DNA from: an uncultured Ruminococcus sp.
GTDB lineage: Bacteria > Bacillota > Clostridia > Oscillospirales > Acutalibacteraceae
DNA length: 19,030 nt
Direction of reading: 5' to 3'
Assembly: GCA_902773065.1 (NCBI GenBank)
Contig: CACYDD010000002.1
Location: 1 to 19,030 of the forward strand
Below the pieces are notes generated by a model that was not told the DNA's origin, did no database searches, and saw only the letters and a list, made by a program, of their open reading frames with translations. Positions 6,970 to 14,561 of this stretch are shown in pieces (positions within the stretch are counted from its first letter, which is position 1; every line of letters begins with the position of its first letter). A program made the position numbers and the translations under genes.

Positions 6970-9888
6970 ATGGTAAGAATTGGTCTTGATATCGGTTCTA
7001 CAACAGTAAAGTGTGTGGTGCTTGATAAGGATAACAAAATATTATATCAAACCTACGAAAGACATTATTCCCAGATCACAGGCAAAATAGCCGAACTTCT
7101 TAAAACTGTAAGAAAACAGATTCCTGTCGGTGAAGAAGCTGCCATTGCAATGTCAGGTTCGGCTGGCATGGGCGTGGCAGAAGCCTGCGGTATTGATTTT
7201 ATTCAGGAAGTGTATGCGACAAGAGTTGCCGCCAATACCTTTATCCCCAATACAGATGTTGTCATTGAGCTTGGCGGCGAGGACGCAAAAATATTGTTTC
7301 TCTCGGGCGGTATGGAGGTTCGAATGAACGGTTCCTGTGCGGGCGGTACAGGTGCGTTTATTGACCAGATGGCAACGCTTCTTAATGTTCCGATCGAAGA
7401 ACTGAACGGACTTGCCGAAAAGCATGAAAAAACCTATACTATTGCTTCACGCTGCGGCGTTTTTGCGAAAACGGATATTCAGCCGCTTCTGAATCAGGGC
7501 GCGAAAAAAGAAGATGTTGCGGCAAGTATCTTTATGGCGGTCGTCAACCAGACGATCGCAGGTCTGGCACAGGGCAGAGAAATCAAGGGTCAGATCGTTT
7601 ACCTCGGCGGACCGCTTACCTTTATTCCCCAACTCAGAACAGGTTTTGACAAGGCACTGGGTACAACGGGTATCTGTCCCGAAAATTCATTATATTATGT
7701 TTCCCTCGGCTCTGCACTTTGTGCGGAAAAATCGATCGATTTTGATGAAGCAGAACAAAAAATCGAAAAATACAAAGGCACAGGCAATTTTGCCTTCAAC
7801 AAGCCGCTTTTCAATAACGAAAAGGAGCTGGAAGAATTCCGCGAAAGACACGCAAAAGCCAAAGTTGATAAAGGCAGTTTGGAAGGCTATCAGGGCAAGG
7901 CGTTTGTCGGAATCGATGCGGGCTCAACCACTGTGAAAGGTGTTGTGACTGACGACAAAGGCACACTGCTTTATTCTGAATATATGTCAAACAGCGGCAA
8001 TCCTGTGCCGATTGTCAGACAGTTTCTGACAAATATTTATGAAAAATGCCCCGATATCCATATTGTTGGTTCGGCGGTGACAGGTTACGGCGAGGAAATT
8101 ATCAAAAATGCCTTTGGCGTTGATTTCGGTATCGTTGAAACCATTGCCCATATGACAGCGGCAAAGAAATTTATGCCTGATGTGGAATTTATTATCGATA
8201 TCGGCGGTCAGGATATCAAATGCTTTAAAATCAGGGATGGCGTGATCGACAATATCTTTCTGAATGAGGCCTGCTCCTCGGGCTGCGGTTCGTTTTTGCA
8301 GACCTTTGCCAATGCACTTGGCTATTCTGCTGAGGAATTTTCAAAAATCGGTTTGCTGGCAAAACAGCCTGTTGACCTCGGTTCACGCTGTACGGTATTT
8401 ATGAATTCCTCTGTCAAGCAGGCACAAAAGGACGGCGCAACGATTGAAGATATTTCCTCCGGATTGTGTCTGAGCGTTGTGAAAAATGCACTATATAAGG
8501 TGATCCGTGTATCAAGCCCGAGAGAGCTTGGTAAAAAAATCGTGGTGCAGGGCGGAACATTTCTGAATGATGCGGTGCTGAGAGCATTTGAGCAGGAAAT
8601 GGGCGTTGATGTCATTCGTCCGGATATTTCGGGTCTGATGGGGGCTTACGGTGCAGCACTGTATGCACAGTCAATGAGTTCTGATAAGTCGCAGTCAACC
8701 ATACTGGACATTGATAAACTGAAAGACTTCAAGCATGAGATCAAAGCTGTCAACTGCGGCGGATGCAGCAATAACTGCCGTCTGACGGTGAATACATTCA
8801 GTGACGGAAGAAAATTCATTGCAGGAAACCGCTGCGAAAAACCTGTGACGAAGAAATCACCCGATGACAGCTTCAATATTTATCAGTATAAACTGAAGCT
8901 TCTGAAAAGCTACAAGCCGAAAGAGGGCGCAAAACGAGGTAAAATCGGAATTCCTCTCGGTCTGAATATGTTTGAGCTGCTCCCGTTCTGGCATACCTTC
9001 CTGACAAAGCTGGATTTTGAGGTTGTGGTATCGCCGTTCTCGAACAGAAAATTATATCTTCACGGTCAGCAGACGATACCGTCTGATACGGTATGTTTCC
9101 CTGCCAAACTGATGCACGGTCATGTGCAGTGGCTGCTTGACAACGGCATTAAACAAATCTTCTATCCGTGTATGTCCTATAATTTTGATGAGAATCTCGG
9201 CGACAACCATTACAACTGCCCTGTTGTTGCCTATTATCCCGAGGTCATTAATGCTAATGTAAGGGGCATTGATGATGTCAAGCTGTTTCATGAGTTTGTC
9301 GGTGTTCACAGACCGAAGGATTTCCCGAAAAAGATACACGCAGAACTGCTCAAATATTTCGGTGATATCACATTGAAAGAGGTAAAAGAAGCTTCCAAAG
9401 CTGCTTATGCCGAACACGCGGCTTATCTTGCGAAAATCAGGGAATACGGTAATGATATTATCAAAAGAGCCCGTGAGCAAGGCAAGGAAATTATCGTGCT
9501 GGCAGGCAGACCCTATCATGCTGACCCTGAGATCAACCATGGTATCGACAAGCTGATCACAAGCTTTGATGTTGCGATCGTTTCGGAGGATATTGTCAGC
9601 AACAAGGAAGCCAAAAAGGTAAAGACAAGCGTTCTGAATCAGTGGACATACCATTCAAGAATGTATGCCGCTGCGGAATATGTCAGCCATTATGATGATA
9701 TGAATCTGGTACAGCTTGTTTCCTTTGGCTGCGGCGTGGATGCGATCACCACAGATGAAGTAAGAGCGATCCTTGAAAGAAACGGCAGAATTTATACACA
9801 AATCAAGATAGATGAGATCACCAATCTCGGTGCAGTAAAAATCAGACTCAGAAGTCTGCTTGCAACAACGGAAAAAGCGAAGAAGTAA
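6970..9888 (+). CDS. 2-hydroxyacyl-CoA dehydratase activator-like ATPase (two BcrAD/BadFG domains plus DUF2229-type domain)
   Basis: A 972-residue protein. Two ASKHA-fold ATPase domains begin at GLDIGSTTVK (5-14) and GIDAGSTTVKG (314-324). Each keeps the cysteine pair that in known activators holds a [4Fe-4S] cluster between two subunits: C123 and C162 in the first, C435 and C474 in the second. A CxxCxxxC set (596, 599, 603) with C622 follows. A DUF2229-type region (about 656-960) then has C709, C734, C750 and C921. Family members use ATP to fire low-potential electrons into a partner Fe-S protein. Many clostridial relatives are single chains of about 1,400 residues that include the partner; here that part is a separate gene 67 bases downstream. 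The start has AAAGGGGA about nine bases upstream. The physiological acceptor is not known from sequence. Confidence 0.92.
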   Translation: MVRIGLDIGSTTVKCVVLDKDNKILYQTYERHYSQITGKIAELLKTVRKQIPVGEEAAIAMSGSAGMGVAEACGIDFIQEVYATRVAANTFIPNTDVVIELGGEDAKILFLSGGMEVRMNGSCAGGTGAFIDQMATLLNVPIEELNGLAEKHEKTYTIASRCGVFAKTDIQPLLNQGAKKEDVAASIFMAVVNQTIAGLAQGREIKGQIVYLGGPLTFIPQLRTGFDKALGTTGICPENSLYYVSLGSALCAEKSIDFDEAEQKIEKYKGTGNFAFNKPLFNNEKELEEFRERHAKAKVDKGSLEGYQGKAFVGIDAGSTTVKGVVTDDKGTLLYSEYMSNSGNPVPIVRQFLTNIYEKCPDIHIVGSAVTGYGEEIIKNAFGVDFGIVETIAHMTAAKKFMPDVEFIIDIGGQDIKCFKIRDGVIDNIFLNEACSSGCGSFLQTFANALGYSAEEFSKIGLLAKQPVDLGSRCTVFMNSSVKQAQKDGATIEDISSGLCLSVVKNALYKVIRVSSPRELGKKIVVQGGTFLNDAVLRAFEQEMGVDVIRPDISGLMGAYGAALYAQSMSSDKSQSTILDIDKLKDFKHEIKAVNCGGCSNNCRLTVNTFSDGRKFIAGNRCEKPVTKKSPDDSFNIYQYKLKLLKSYKPKEGAKRGKIGIPLGLNMFELLPFWHTFLTKLDFEVVVSPFSNRKLYLHGQQTIPSDTVCFPAKLMHGHVQWLLDNGIKQIFYPCMSYNFDENLGDNHYNCPVVAYYPEVINANVRGIDDVKLFHEFVGVHRPKDFPKKIHAELLKYFGDITLKEVKEASKAAYAEHAAYLAKIREYGNDIIKRAREQGKEIIVLAGRPYHADPEINHGIDKLITSFDVAIVSEDIVSNKEAKKVKTSVLNQWTYHSRMYAAAEYVSHYDDMNLVQLVSFGCGVDAITTDEVRAILERNGRIYTQIKIDEITNLGAVKIRLRSLLATTEKAKK

Positions 9889-9910
9889 TCAGGATTCAGA
9901 GGTCAGGAGT

Positions 9911-9927
9911 TTGGGGCAAAGCCCCAA
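9911..9927 (+). promoter_or_regulatory. intercistronic hairpin between activase and partner
   Basis: TTGGGGC and GCCCCAA form a perfect seven-base stem around AAA. It lies in the 67-base gap, 16 bases before the ribosome site GGGAG (9944-9948) of the next gene. No T-tract follows, so it should not terminate transcription. It may adjust the ratio of the two products or mark an RNA cleavage site. Confidence 0.5.
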
Positions 9928-9955
9928 GAGCTTGTGAGATAATGGGAGTGAAGAG

Positions 9956-11257
9956 ATGGCTAAATTAGTATATGATGATAACGGCAGACTGCTGTTTACA
10001 AAGGAAATGAGAAAGGAAAATTATACGATTCTCATACCGATGATGGCAAAAATACATTTCAGCATTATGAAAAATGTATTCGTTCACTACGGCTATAATG
10101 CTGTTCTGCTTGAAACCGAAGGACCTGAAATTGCTCAGGTGGGACTGAAATATGTGCATAACGATACCTGCTATCCGGCACTTCTTGTGATCGGTCAGAT
10201 GATCCATGCACTCCAGAGCGGTAAATATGATGTCAACAAGACCGCCCTTCTCATCACACAGACAGGCGGCGGCTGCCGTGCATCCAACTATATTCACCTG
10301 CTCAGAAAGGCTCTTGTTAAGGCAGGCTTTGAAAATGTACCCGTTATTTCCCTCAATATGTCGGGTTTTGAAAAAAACAGCGGGTTCAGCCTGACACTGC
10401 CGATGATCAGAAGAATTGCCGCAGGACTGATCTATGGTGATATGATCATGGCACTTGACAATCAGGTAAAACCGTATGAGATCAACAAGGGCGACAGCCA
10501 CAGACTCGTTGACAAATGGGTGGGAGGACTGACCAGAATCCTTGCAAGCGGTCACGGCTTTACCAAAAAGGAAATTGCTGAAAATCTTGACAGGATCGCC
10601 TCGGATTTTTCAAAAGTAAAGGTCAACAAAGTGCCAAAGGTAAAAGTAGGAATTGTCGGAGAAATTTACGTAAAATACTCTTCTTTGGGAAATAATAATC
10701 TTGAAGAATTTTTATATGATCAGGACTGTGAAGTGAACCTTCCGGGGATTCTCGGTTTTGCATTGTTCAAGGTAGATAACCGTATGGAGGATTACAAGCT
10801 TTACGGTGGCAGTAAGGCGAAATATGTTGTTGTCAAGAAGCTTTTCGACTACCTGACAAGCCTTGAAGAACTGATCATCAACAGTCAGAAAAAATTCGGC
10901 TTCCGCCCCAACGGCACATACGCACATACTAAATCTCTTGTCAAGGGCATGGTAGGCTACGGAAGTAAGATGGGAGAGGGCTGGCTTCTGACGGGCGAAA
11001 TGCTGGAACTGATCGAAAGTGGCTTTGAAAATATCGTTTGTACCCAGCCGTTCGGTTGTCTACCGAATCATATCAACGGCAAGGGTATGGTGCGGCCAAT
11101 CAAAATGCTTGACCAGAGAGCCAACATTGTGGCAATCGATTATGACCCGGGTGCACCGAAGGTCAATCAGGAAAACCGTATCAAACTGATGCTGGCGGTT
11201 GCCAAGGAACAGATGAACAAAAAAGAAGCCGAGAAGTCATCAGCCGCAGGAGCATAA
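9956..11257 (+). CDS. HgdB-like partner of the activase (COG3581-type, 2-hydroxyacyl-CoA dehydratase family)
   Basis: A 433-residue protein matching the C-terminal portion of the long clostridial 'CoA activase' proteins. Conserved cysteines that could bind an Fe-S cluster are C72 (NDTCYP), C107 (TGGGCRASNY), C258, C362 and C368 (FGCLPNHINGKG). Family knowledge places it as an electron-accepting or substrate-side subunit related to dehydratase subunits and double-cubane-cluster proteins. A true dehydratase would normally need two such subunits, and only one is seen here. The start has GGGAG seven bases upstream. It is cotranscribed with the activase and is separated from the hydrolase gene by only five bases. 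Confidence 0.88.
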   Translation: MAKLVYDDNGRLLFTKEMRKENYTILIPMMAKIHFSIMKNVFVHYGYNAVLLETEGPEIAQVGLKYVHNDTCYPALLVIGQMIHALQSGKYDVNKTALLITQTGGGCRASNYIHLLRKALVKAGFENVPVISLNMSGFEKNSGFSLTLPMIRRIAAGLIYGDMIMALDNQVKPYEINKGDSHRLVDKWVGGLTRILASGHGFTKKEIAENLDRIASDFSKVKVNKVPKVKVGIVGEIYVKYSSLGNNNLEEFLYDQDCEVNLPGILGFALFKVDNRMEDYKLYGGSKAKYVVVKKLFDYLTSLEELIINSQKKFGFRPNGTYAHTKSLVKGMVGYGSKMGEGWLLTGEMLELIESGFENIVCTQPFGCLPNHINGKGMVRPIKMLDQRANIVAIDYDPGAPKVNQENRIKLMLAVAKEQMNKKEAEKSSAAGA

Positions 11258-11262
11258 GCCTT

Positions 11263-12588
11263 ATGAAAAATTTTATCAGAGTTTCCGTTCTGACAATATT
11301 GCTTTTCGCCGCAACGATACTTCCCGGTATCACAGCGGCGTTGAGCTTATCACCGTGGCTGTATGGTCTGTCGGCAGTGCTGTTTTTGATCTGTAATATT
11401 TTTCCGACAGTTGAAAAGAATCTCAGCCAAAAACTCCATATTGCCGCAGGCGGAACAAACCTTCTGATTTCATTCCTCGTGCTTCTCGTGCTTGACAGTG
11501 CTTATGTGCTGACCACAGGTGCGTTGTGGTTCGGGATGTTTTCGACCATGTTCTGGAATAATGTTATTGTGGTCTACATTACCGAACTGTTGATATTCTG
11601 GAACGGAATTATCCGCATTTACTGTACCTCTACCATGATCGGTACAAGGTGGCGTATTGTGGGCATTTTATGCGGTATGATACCGATTGCCAATATAATC
11701 GTTCTTGTCAGGCTTATCCATCTTGCAAGAAGCGAGATCGGTATGGAAAAAAGCAGAACCATCCGCAACAGAGAACGTAAGGACATGGCAGTTTGTGCTA
11801 CAAAATATCCGATCGTTCTGGTACACGGGGTATTCTTCAGAGATCTTGAAAAGCTTAACTATTGGGGCAGAATTCCGGAAGAACTGGAAAAAAACGGTGC
11901 AACGCTTTATTACGGTGAACAGCAGTCGGCACTGGGCATTGAAGAAAGTGCGAAGGAAGTTGCCGAAAAAATCAAAAGTATCGTTGAAGAAACAGGATGT
12001 GAAAAAGTCAATGTCATTGCACATTCCAAAGGCGGACTTGACAGCCGTTATGCGATCTCCTGCCTTGGTGCAGACAAATATGTTGCTTCCTTGACAACCG
12101 TCAACACACCGCACAGGGGTTGTGTGTTTGCAGAATGGCTTCTCGACCATGCGCCCGATAAACTCAGAGAGGGAATTGCAAGCAAATACAATGCTGCATT
12201 TACGCTGATCGGTGACAAAAATCCCGATTTTCTCAAAGCAGTCAACGACCTGAAAGCTTCAAGCTGTCAGAAATTCAATGAACAAGTCAAGGATGTTCCC
12301 GGAATCTATTATCAGAGCGTGGGAAGCAAAATCAACAAGGTGATGAGCGGTGTCTTTCCACTGAACTTTTCACATTTGCTTGCCAAGTATTTTGACGGTC
12401 CGAATGACGGTCTTGTTACTGTCAGCTCCTCCAAATGGGGCGAGAAATTCACCTACCTTGAGTCCAAAGCTCCCGACGGCGTTTCTCATGCAGATGTGAT
12501 CGACCTTGCACGTCATGACAAACCCGACCTCGACATCCGTGAATTCTATGTCGGTCTTGTCAGCGACCTCAAAACCAAAGGGCTTTAA
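11263..12588 (+). CDS. membrane-anchored alpha/beta hydrolase (lipase/esterase, LipA-type)
   Basis: A 441-residue protein. The first 150 residues hold about four hydrophobic segments, so it is membrane-bound. The hydrolase domain begins at IVLVHGV (184-190, oxyanion HG). The nucleophile elbow is AHSKG with Ser255, and the likely acid and base are Asp382 (GPNDGLV) and His409 (GVSHADVI), so the triad looks complete. This suggests an esterase or lipase acting on acyl esters or membrane lipids; whether the active site faces in or out is not clear. Its AGGAG lies inside the end of the upstream gene and the start is five bases past that stop, so translation is probably coupled to the activase pair. 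No terminator follows; the stop is two bases from a heptamer repeat array. Confidence 0.88.
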   Translation: MKNFIRVSVLTILLFAATILPGITAALSLSPWLYGLSAVLFLICNIFPTVEKNLSQKLHIAAGGTNLLISFLVLLVLDSAYVLTTGALWFGMFSTMFWNNVIVVYITELLIFWNGIIRIYCTSTMIGTRWRIVGILCGMIPIANIIVLVRLIHLARSEIGMEKSRTIRNRERKDMAVCATKYPIVLVHGVFFRDLEKLNYWGRIPEELEKNGATLYYGEQQSALGIEESAKEVAEKIKSIVEETGCEKVNVIAHSKGGLDSRYAISCLGADKYVASLTTVNTPHRGCVFAEWLLDHAPDKLREGIASKYNAAFTLIGDKNPDFLKAVNDLKASSCQKFNEQVKDVPGIYYQSVGSKINKVMSGVFPLNFSHLLAKYFDGPNDGLVTVSSSKWGEKFTYLESKAPDGVSHADVIDLARHDKPDLDIREFYVGLVSDLKTKGL

Positions 12589-12589
12589 T

Positions 12590-12628
12590 AATGCATAATT
12601 CATAATTCATAATGCATAATGCATAATG
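12590..12628. repeat. heptamer tandem array, left copy
   Basis: Five 7-base units, AATGCAT or AATTCAT, in the order G, T, T, G, G at the fourth position, plus a partial AATG. The array starts two bases after the hydrolase stop. It is the reverse complement of the array at 14494-14548 (ATTATGC/ATTATGA). The partial last unit supplies the ATG at 12626 that begins a longer but unlikely version of the next gene. Confidence 0.85.
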
Positions 12629-12733
12629 GTTGTGTGGCACAGGGAGTTTTTTCTTCTTTTTGACTTCATCAGCGTGGTCTCCCCATCAAATTGCCTGCGG
12701 AGGCTCATTCAGACTAAAGAGGAAGTGCAAATT

Positions 12734-13387
12734 ATGAAATTACAGCTGAAATGCAAATGCTGCGGAGAGGCGGCGAACATTAACAGAACGATATGGGCAA
12801 ACGGATTTTCTGACCTTGCTTATGATGATATCTGTGAATGGTCGGATTTTAGTGAAAATCCGCCGGAGCTTGAGGAAGATCATTGGGAAAGGGCAGTGAG
12901 AGTACCCGAGATCGGAGAAACAAGGCTGATAAAGGTGGTTTTTTCGTTCAGCTTTGAAACAGGGGAAAGCTTTAAATTGTTATTCCGGCCTGCATGGTCG
13001 TTTTTTAACGGCTGGGAGGAATATCCCGAAGAACTGGAGCAGTCAGCGATTGTGACCTGCAAATTGACAAGTATTAAAGAAAGCAATGAATACAGCGCAT
13101 GGGCAACTGTCAGAATTGAAGATGTTATTATGCTGAAAGATATATGCAAGCGTTATCCTGAGCAATATACAGAGAACAGGCTTGAAGATTTTGATGTAAC
13201 AAGGGTACAGTTTGAGGATCTGCAATATCAGAACTGGGAGTATTATTCGTGGAATGCTCAGGGAGACTGCGGAGAATGGAAACTGATTTATCAGGATGAA
13301 AACGGAATACGGCATTTGATTTTGTTAGGCGAATGGTCGTTCCACGGCAGAGATGTATATATCGGAAATATTGTGAATGAGAAATAA
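12734..13387 (+). CDS. tryptophan-rich hypothetical protein with N-terminal CxCC motif
   Basis: A 217-residue protein, no signal or membrane segment, acidic, with ten tryptophans. It opens with CKCCG (7-11), a possible small metal site, with further cysteines at 34, 109, 138 and 179. I do not recognise it. I chose ATG 12734 because AGAGGA lies about ten bases upstream. The same frame stays open back to an ATG at 12626, but that one has no ribosome site and lies at the edge of the repeat array. It is followed after 16 bases by the sugar transferase gene, so the two are probably cotranscribed. Both sit between the inverted heptamer arrays. The role is unknown. Confidence 0.75.
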   Translation: MKLQLKCKCCGEAANINRTIWANGFSDLAYDDICEWSDFSENPPELEEDHWERAVRVPEIGETRLIKVVFSFSFETGESFKLLFRPAWSFFNGWEEYPEELEQSAIVTCKLTSIKESNEYSAWATVRIEDVIMLKDICKRYPEQYTENRLEDFDVTRVQFEDLQYQNWEYYSWNAQGDCGEWKLIYQDENGIRHLILLGEWSFHGRDVYIGNIVNEK

Positions 13388-13403
13388 GTAAATCAAGAGG
13401 TCA

Positions 13404-14093
13404 GTGATTAGTTTGAAGAAATGGGAAAAACTTCCGGAAAGATTTCAAAATGAAGCGGTACGCCCTTATTATGATATTCTGGCAAAAAGGGGCGGAAGTC
13501 TGGTGATAAAAAGAATATTTGATATCATTGTGGGGCTGATCCTGACAATTATTGCGCTGCCATTTATGCTCATAATTGCAATTTGGATCAAGCTGGATTC
13601 TAAGGGAAGTGTATTTTTTCTGCAAAGAAGAGTCACGACTTACGGAAGAGTGTTTCATATTTATAAATTCCGAACGATGGTTTCGGATGCGGAAAAACTC
13701 GGTACGCAGGTGACGGTCAGTCATGACAGCAGAATCACAAAAGCAGGACATTTTCTGCGGAAATGCCGTCTGGATGAACTGCCGCAGCTTTTTAATGTAC
13801 TGAAAGGTGATATGAGCTTTGTGGGCACACGCCCCGAAGTAGAGAGATATGTTGACCGCTACGGTGATGAAATGATGGCAACGCTGCTCATGCCGGCAGG
13901 AATTACTTCTCTGGCAAGTATTAAATTCAAAGATGAGGAAAAATTGCTCGATGGGGCAGAAGATACCAATGATGTCTATGTAAATATTGTTCTCCCTCAG
14001 AAAATGGCATATAATCTGGAGTATATCAAGAAATTCAATTTCTTTTATGATATCAAACTGATGTTTCAGACCTTTTTTGCAGTATTGAAATAA
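13404..14093 (+). CDS. polyprenyl-phosphate sugar-1-phosphate transferase (bacterial sugar transferase family)
   Basis: A 229-residue protein of the small, monotopic phosphoglycosyl transferase type (PglC-like, catalytic domain only). These enzymes move a sugar-1-phosphate from UDP-sugar to undecaprenyl phosphate at the inner membrane face, starting a surface glycan. One hydrophobic segment lies at about 38-62. Family motifs are YKFRTM (87-92), LDELPQLFNVLKGDMSFVG (123-141) with the catalytic Asp124-Glu125 pair, TRPE (142-145) and PAGITSLA (164-171). The start is uncertain: GTG 13404 is only three bases from AGAGG, while TTG 13413 is twelve bases away; the protein differs by three residues. 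No other glycan genes adjoin. It could work with the dehydratase at 4597-6513, but that is inference. Confidence 0.9.
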   Translation: MISLKKWEKLPERFQNEAVRPYYDILAKRGGSLVIKRIFDIIVGLILTIIALPFMLIIAIWIKLDSKGSVFFLQRRVTTYGRVFHIYKFRTMVSDAEKLGTQVTVSHDSRITKAGHFLRKCRLDELPQLFNVLKGDMSFVGTRPEVERYVDRYGDEMMATLLMPAGITSLASIKFKDEEKLLDGAEDTNDVYVNIVLPQKMAYNLEYIKKFNFFYDIKLMFQTFFAVLK

Positions 14094-14106
14094 TCAGCTA
14101 TTAATC

Positions 14107-14142
14107 AAGACTGACAGCTCAAAAAACTGTCGGTCTTTTTTG
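14107..14142 (+). terminator. intrinsic terminator after the sugar transferase gene
   Basis: AGACTGACAG (14108-14117) pairs with CTGTCGGTCT (14127-14136), with one G-T wobble and a nine-base A-rich loop. A run of six T follows. It begins 14 bases after the stop codon. Confidence 0.85.
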
Positions 14143-14362
14143 AAATATGCACAAGTCTCAACAGCTAATATTATTTAAATTTTATATTGACTTTTGCTGT
14201 CTATTGGCATTTTAGATAATGGTCAGGGGTAATTTGTTATAAAAAACGTCGATGTGACAGTGCTTTTTTGGCTTTTTCAAAATCATTTTTAGAAGAATTA
14301 TACATATCGGAGACCAACTATTGATAAATGTTGCTGAAAACCACATAATTTTGATTAATATA
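14143..14362. other. AT-rich gene-free stretch
   Basis: Between the terminator and the EAL-gene promoter I see no open frame, RNA fold or repeat. It contains a TTGACT (near 14188) with only poor -10 matches downstream. Confidence 0.5.
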
Positions 14363-14392
14363 TTGCAATATGCCTGATTACTGTAGTATAAT
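14363..14392 (+). promoter_or_regulatory. promoter of the EAL-domain gene
   Basis: TTGCAA (14363-14368) and a perfect TATAAT (14387-14392) are spaced by 18 bases. The transcript would start near 14399 and have a leader of about 163 bases, whose last third is the heptamer array. I looked for c-di-GMP riboswitch landmarks in this leader and saw none. A second TATAAT near 14473 has no good -35. Confidence 0.65.
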
Positions 14393-14493
14393 AATGTTAA
14401 TAATGAGTTCAGAGATTATTCATATATTCTCAATGAGAAAGGCTTTGTCTGAAATAATTCTGACTCTTGTATTATAATTTACGGCTTACGATC

Positions 14494-14548
14494 ATTATGC
14501 ATTATGCATTATGAATTATGCATTATGAATTATGCATTATGCATTATA
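14494..14548. repeat. heptamer tandem array, right copy, in the leader of the EAL gene
   Basis: Seven 7-base units plus a partial ATTATA. The units are ATTATGC (C) or ATTATGA (A), in the order C, C, A, C, A, C, C. (The first unit begins with CATTATGC context at 14493.) The array ends against the ribosome site AAGGGGTGAT of the EAL gene. It is inverted relative to the array at 12590-12628. Confidence 0.85.
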
Positions 14549-14561
14549 AAGGGGTGATGGT

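Noticed and set aside
9052..9654. 200-codon minus-strand frame opposite the activase gene
   Set aside because: The plus strand encodes recognised conserved motifs throughout; the reverse frame shows no family signature.
9893..9915. Shared AGAGGTCAG followed by AGTTTG after two stop codons (near 9896 and 13396)
   Set aside because: The match is only about nine bases plus a loose tail, which could be chance; it is not enough to call a repeat.
9889..9955. Frameshift or stop splitting one activase gene into two
   Set aside because: The downstream gene has its own well-spaced GGGAG and ATG, the gap is real noncoding DNA with a hairpin, and both ends look intact.
12590..12628. CRISPR-like array from regular spacing
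   Set aside because: The units are seven bases, contiguous and without spacers, so they are a simple tandem repeat.
12626..12733. N-terminal extension of the tryptophan-rich protein from ATG 12626
   Set aside because: It has no ribosome site and begins within the repeat array, whereas ATG 12734 has AGAGGA at a good distance.
14393..14561. c-di-GMP riboswitch in the leader of the EAL gene
   Set aside because: I saw none of the conserved core sequences of class I or II; the leader is AT-rich and ends in heptamer repeats.
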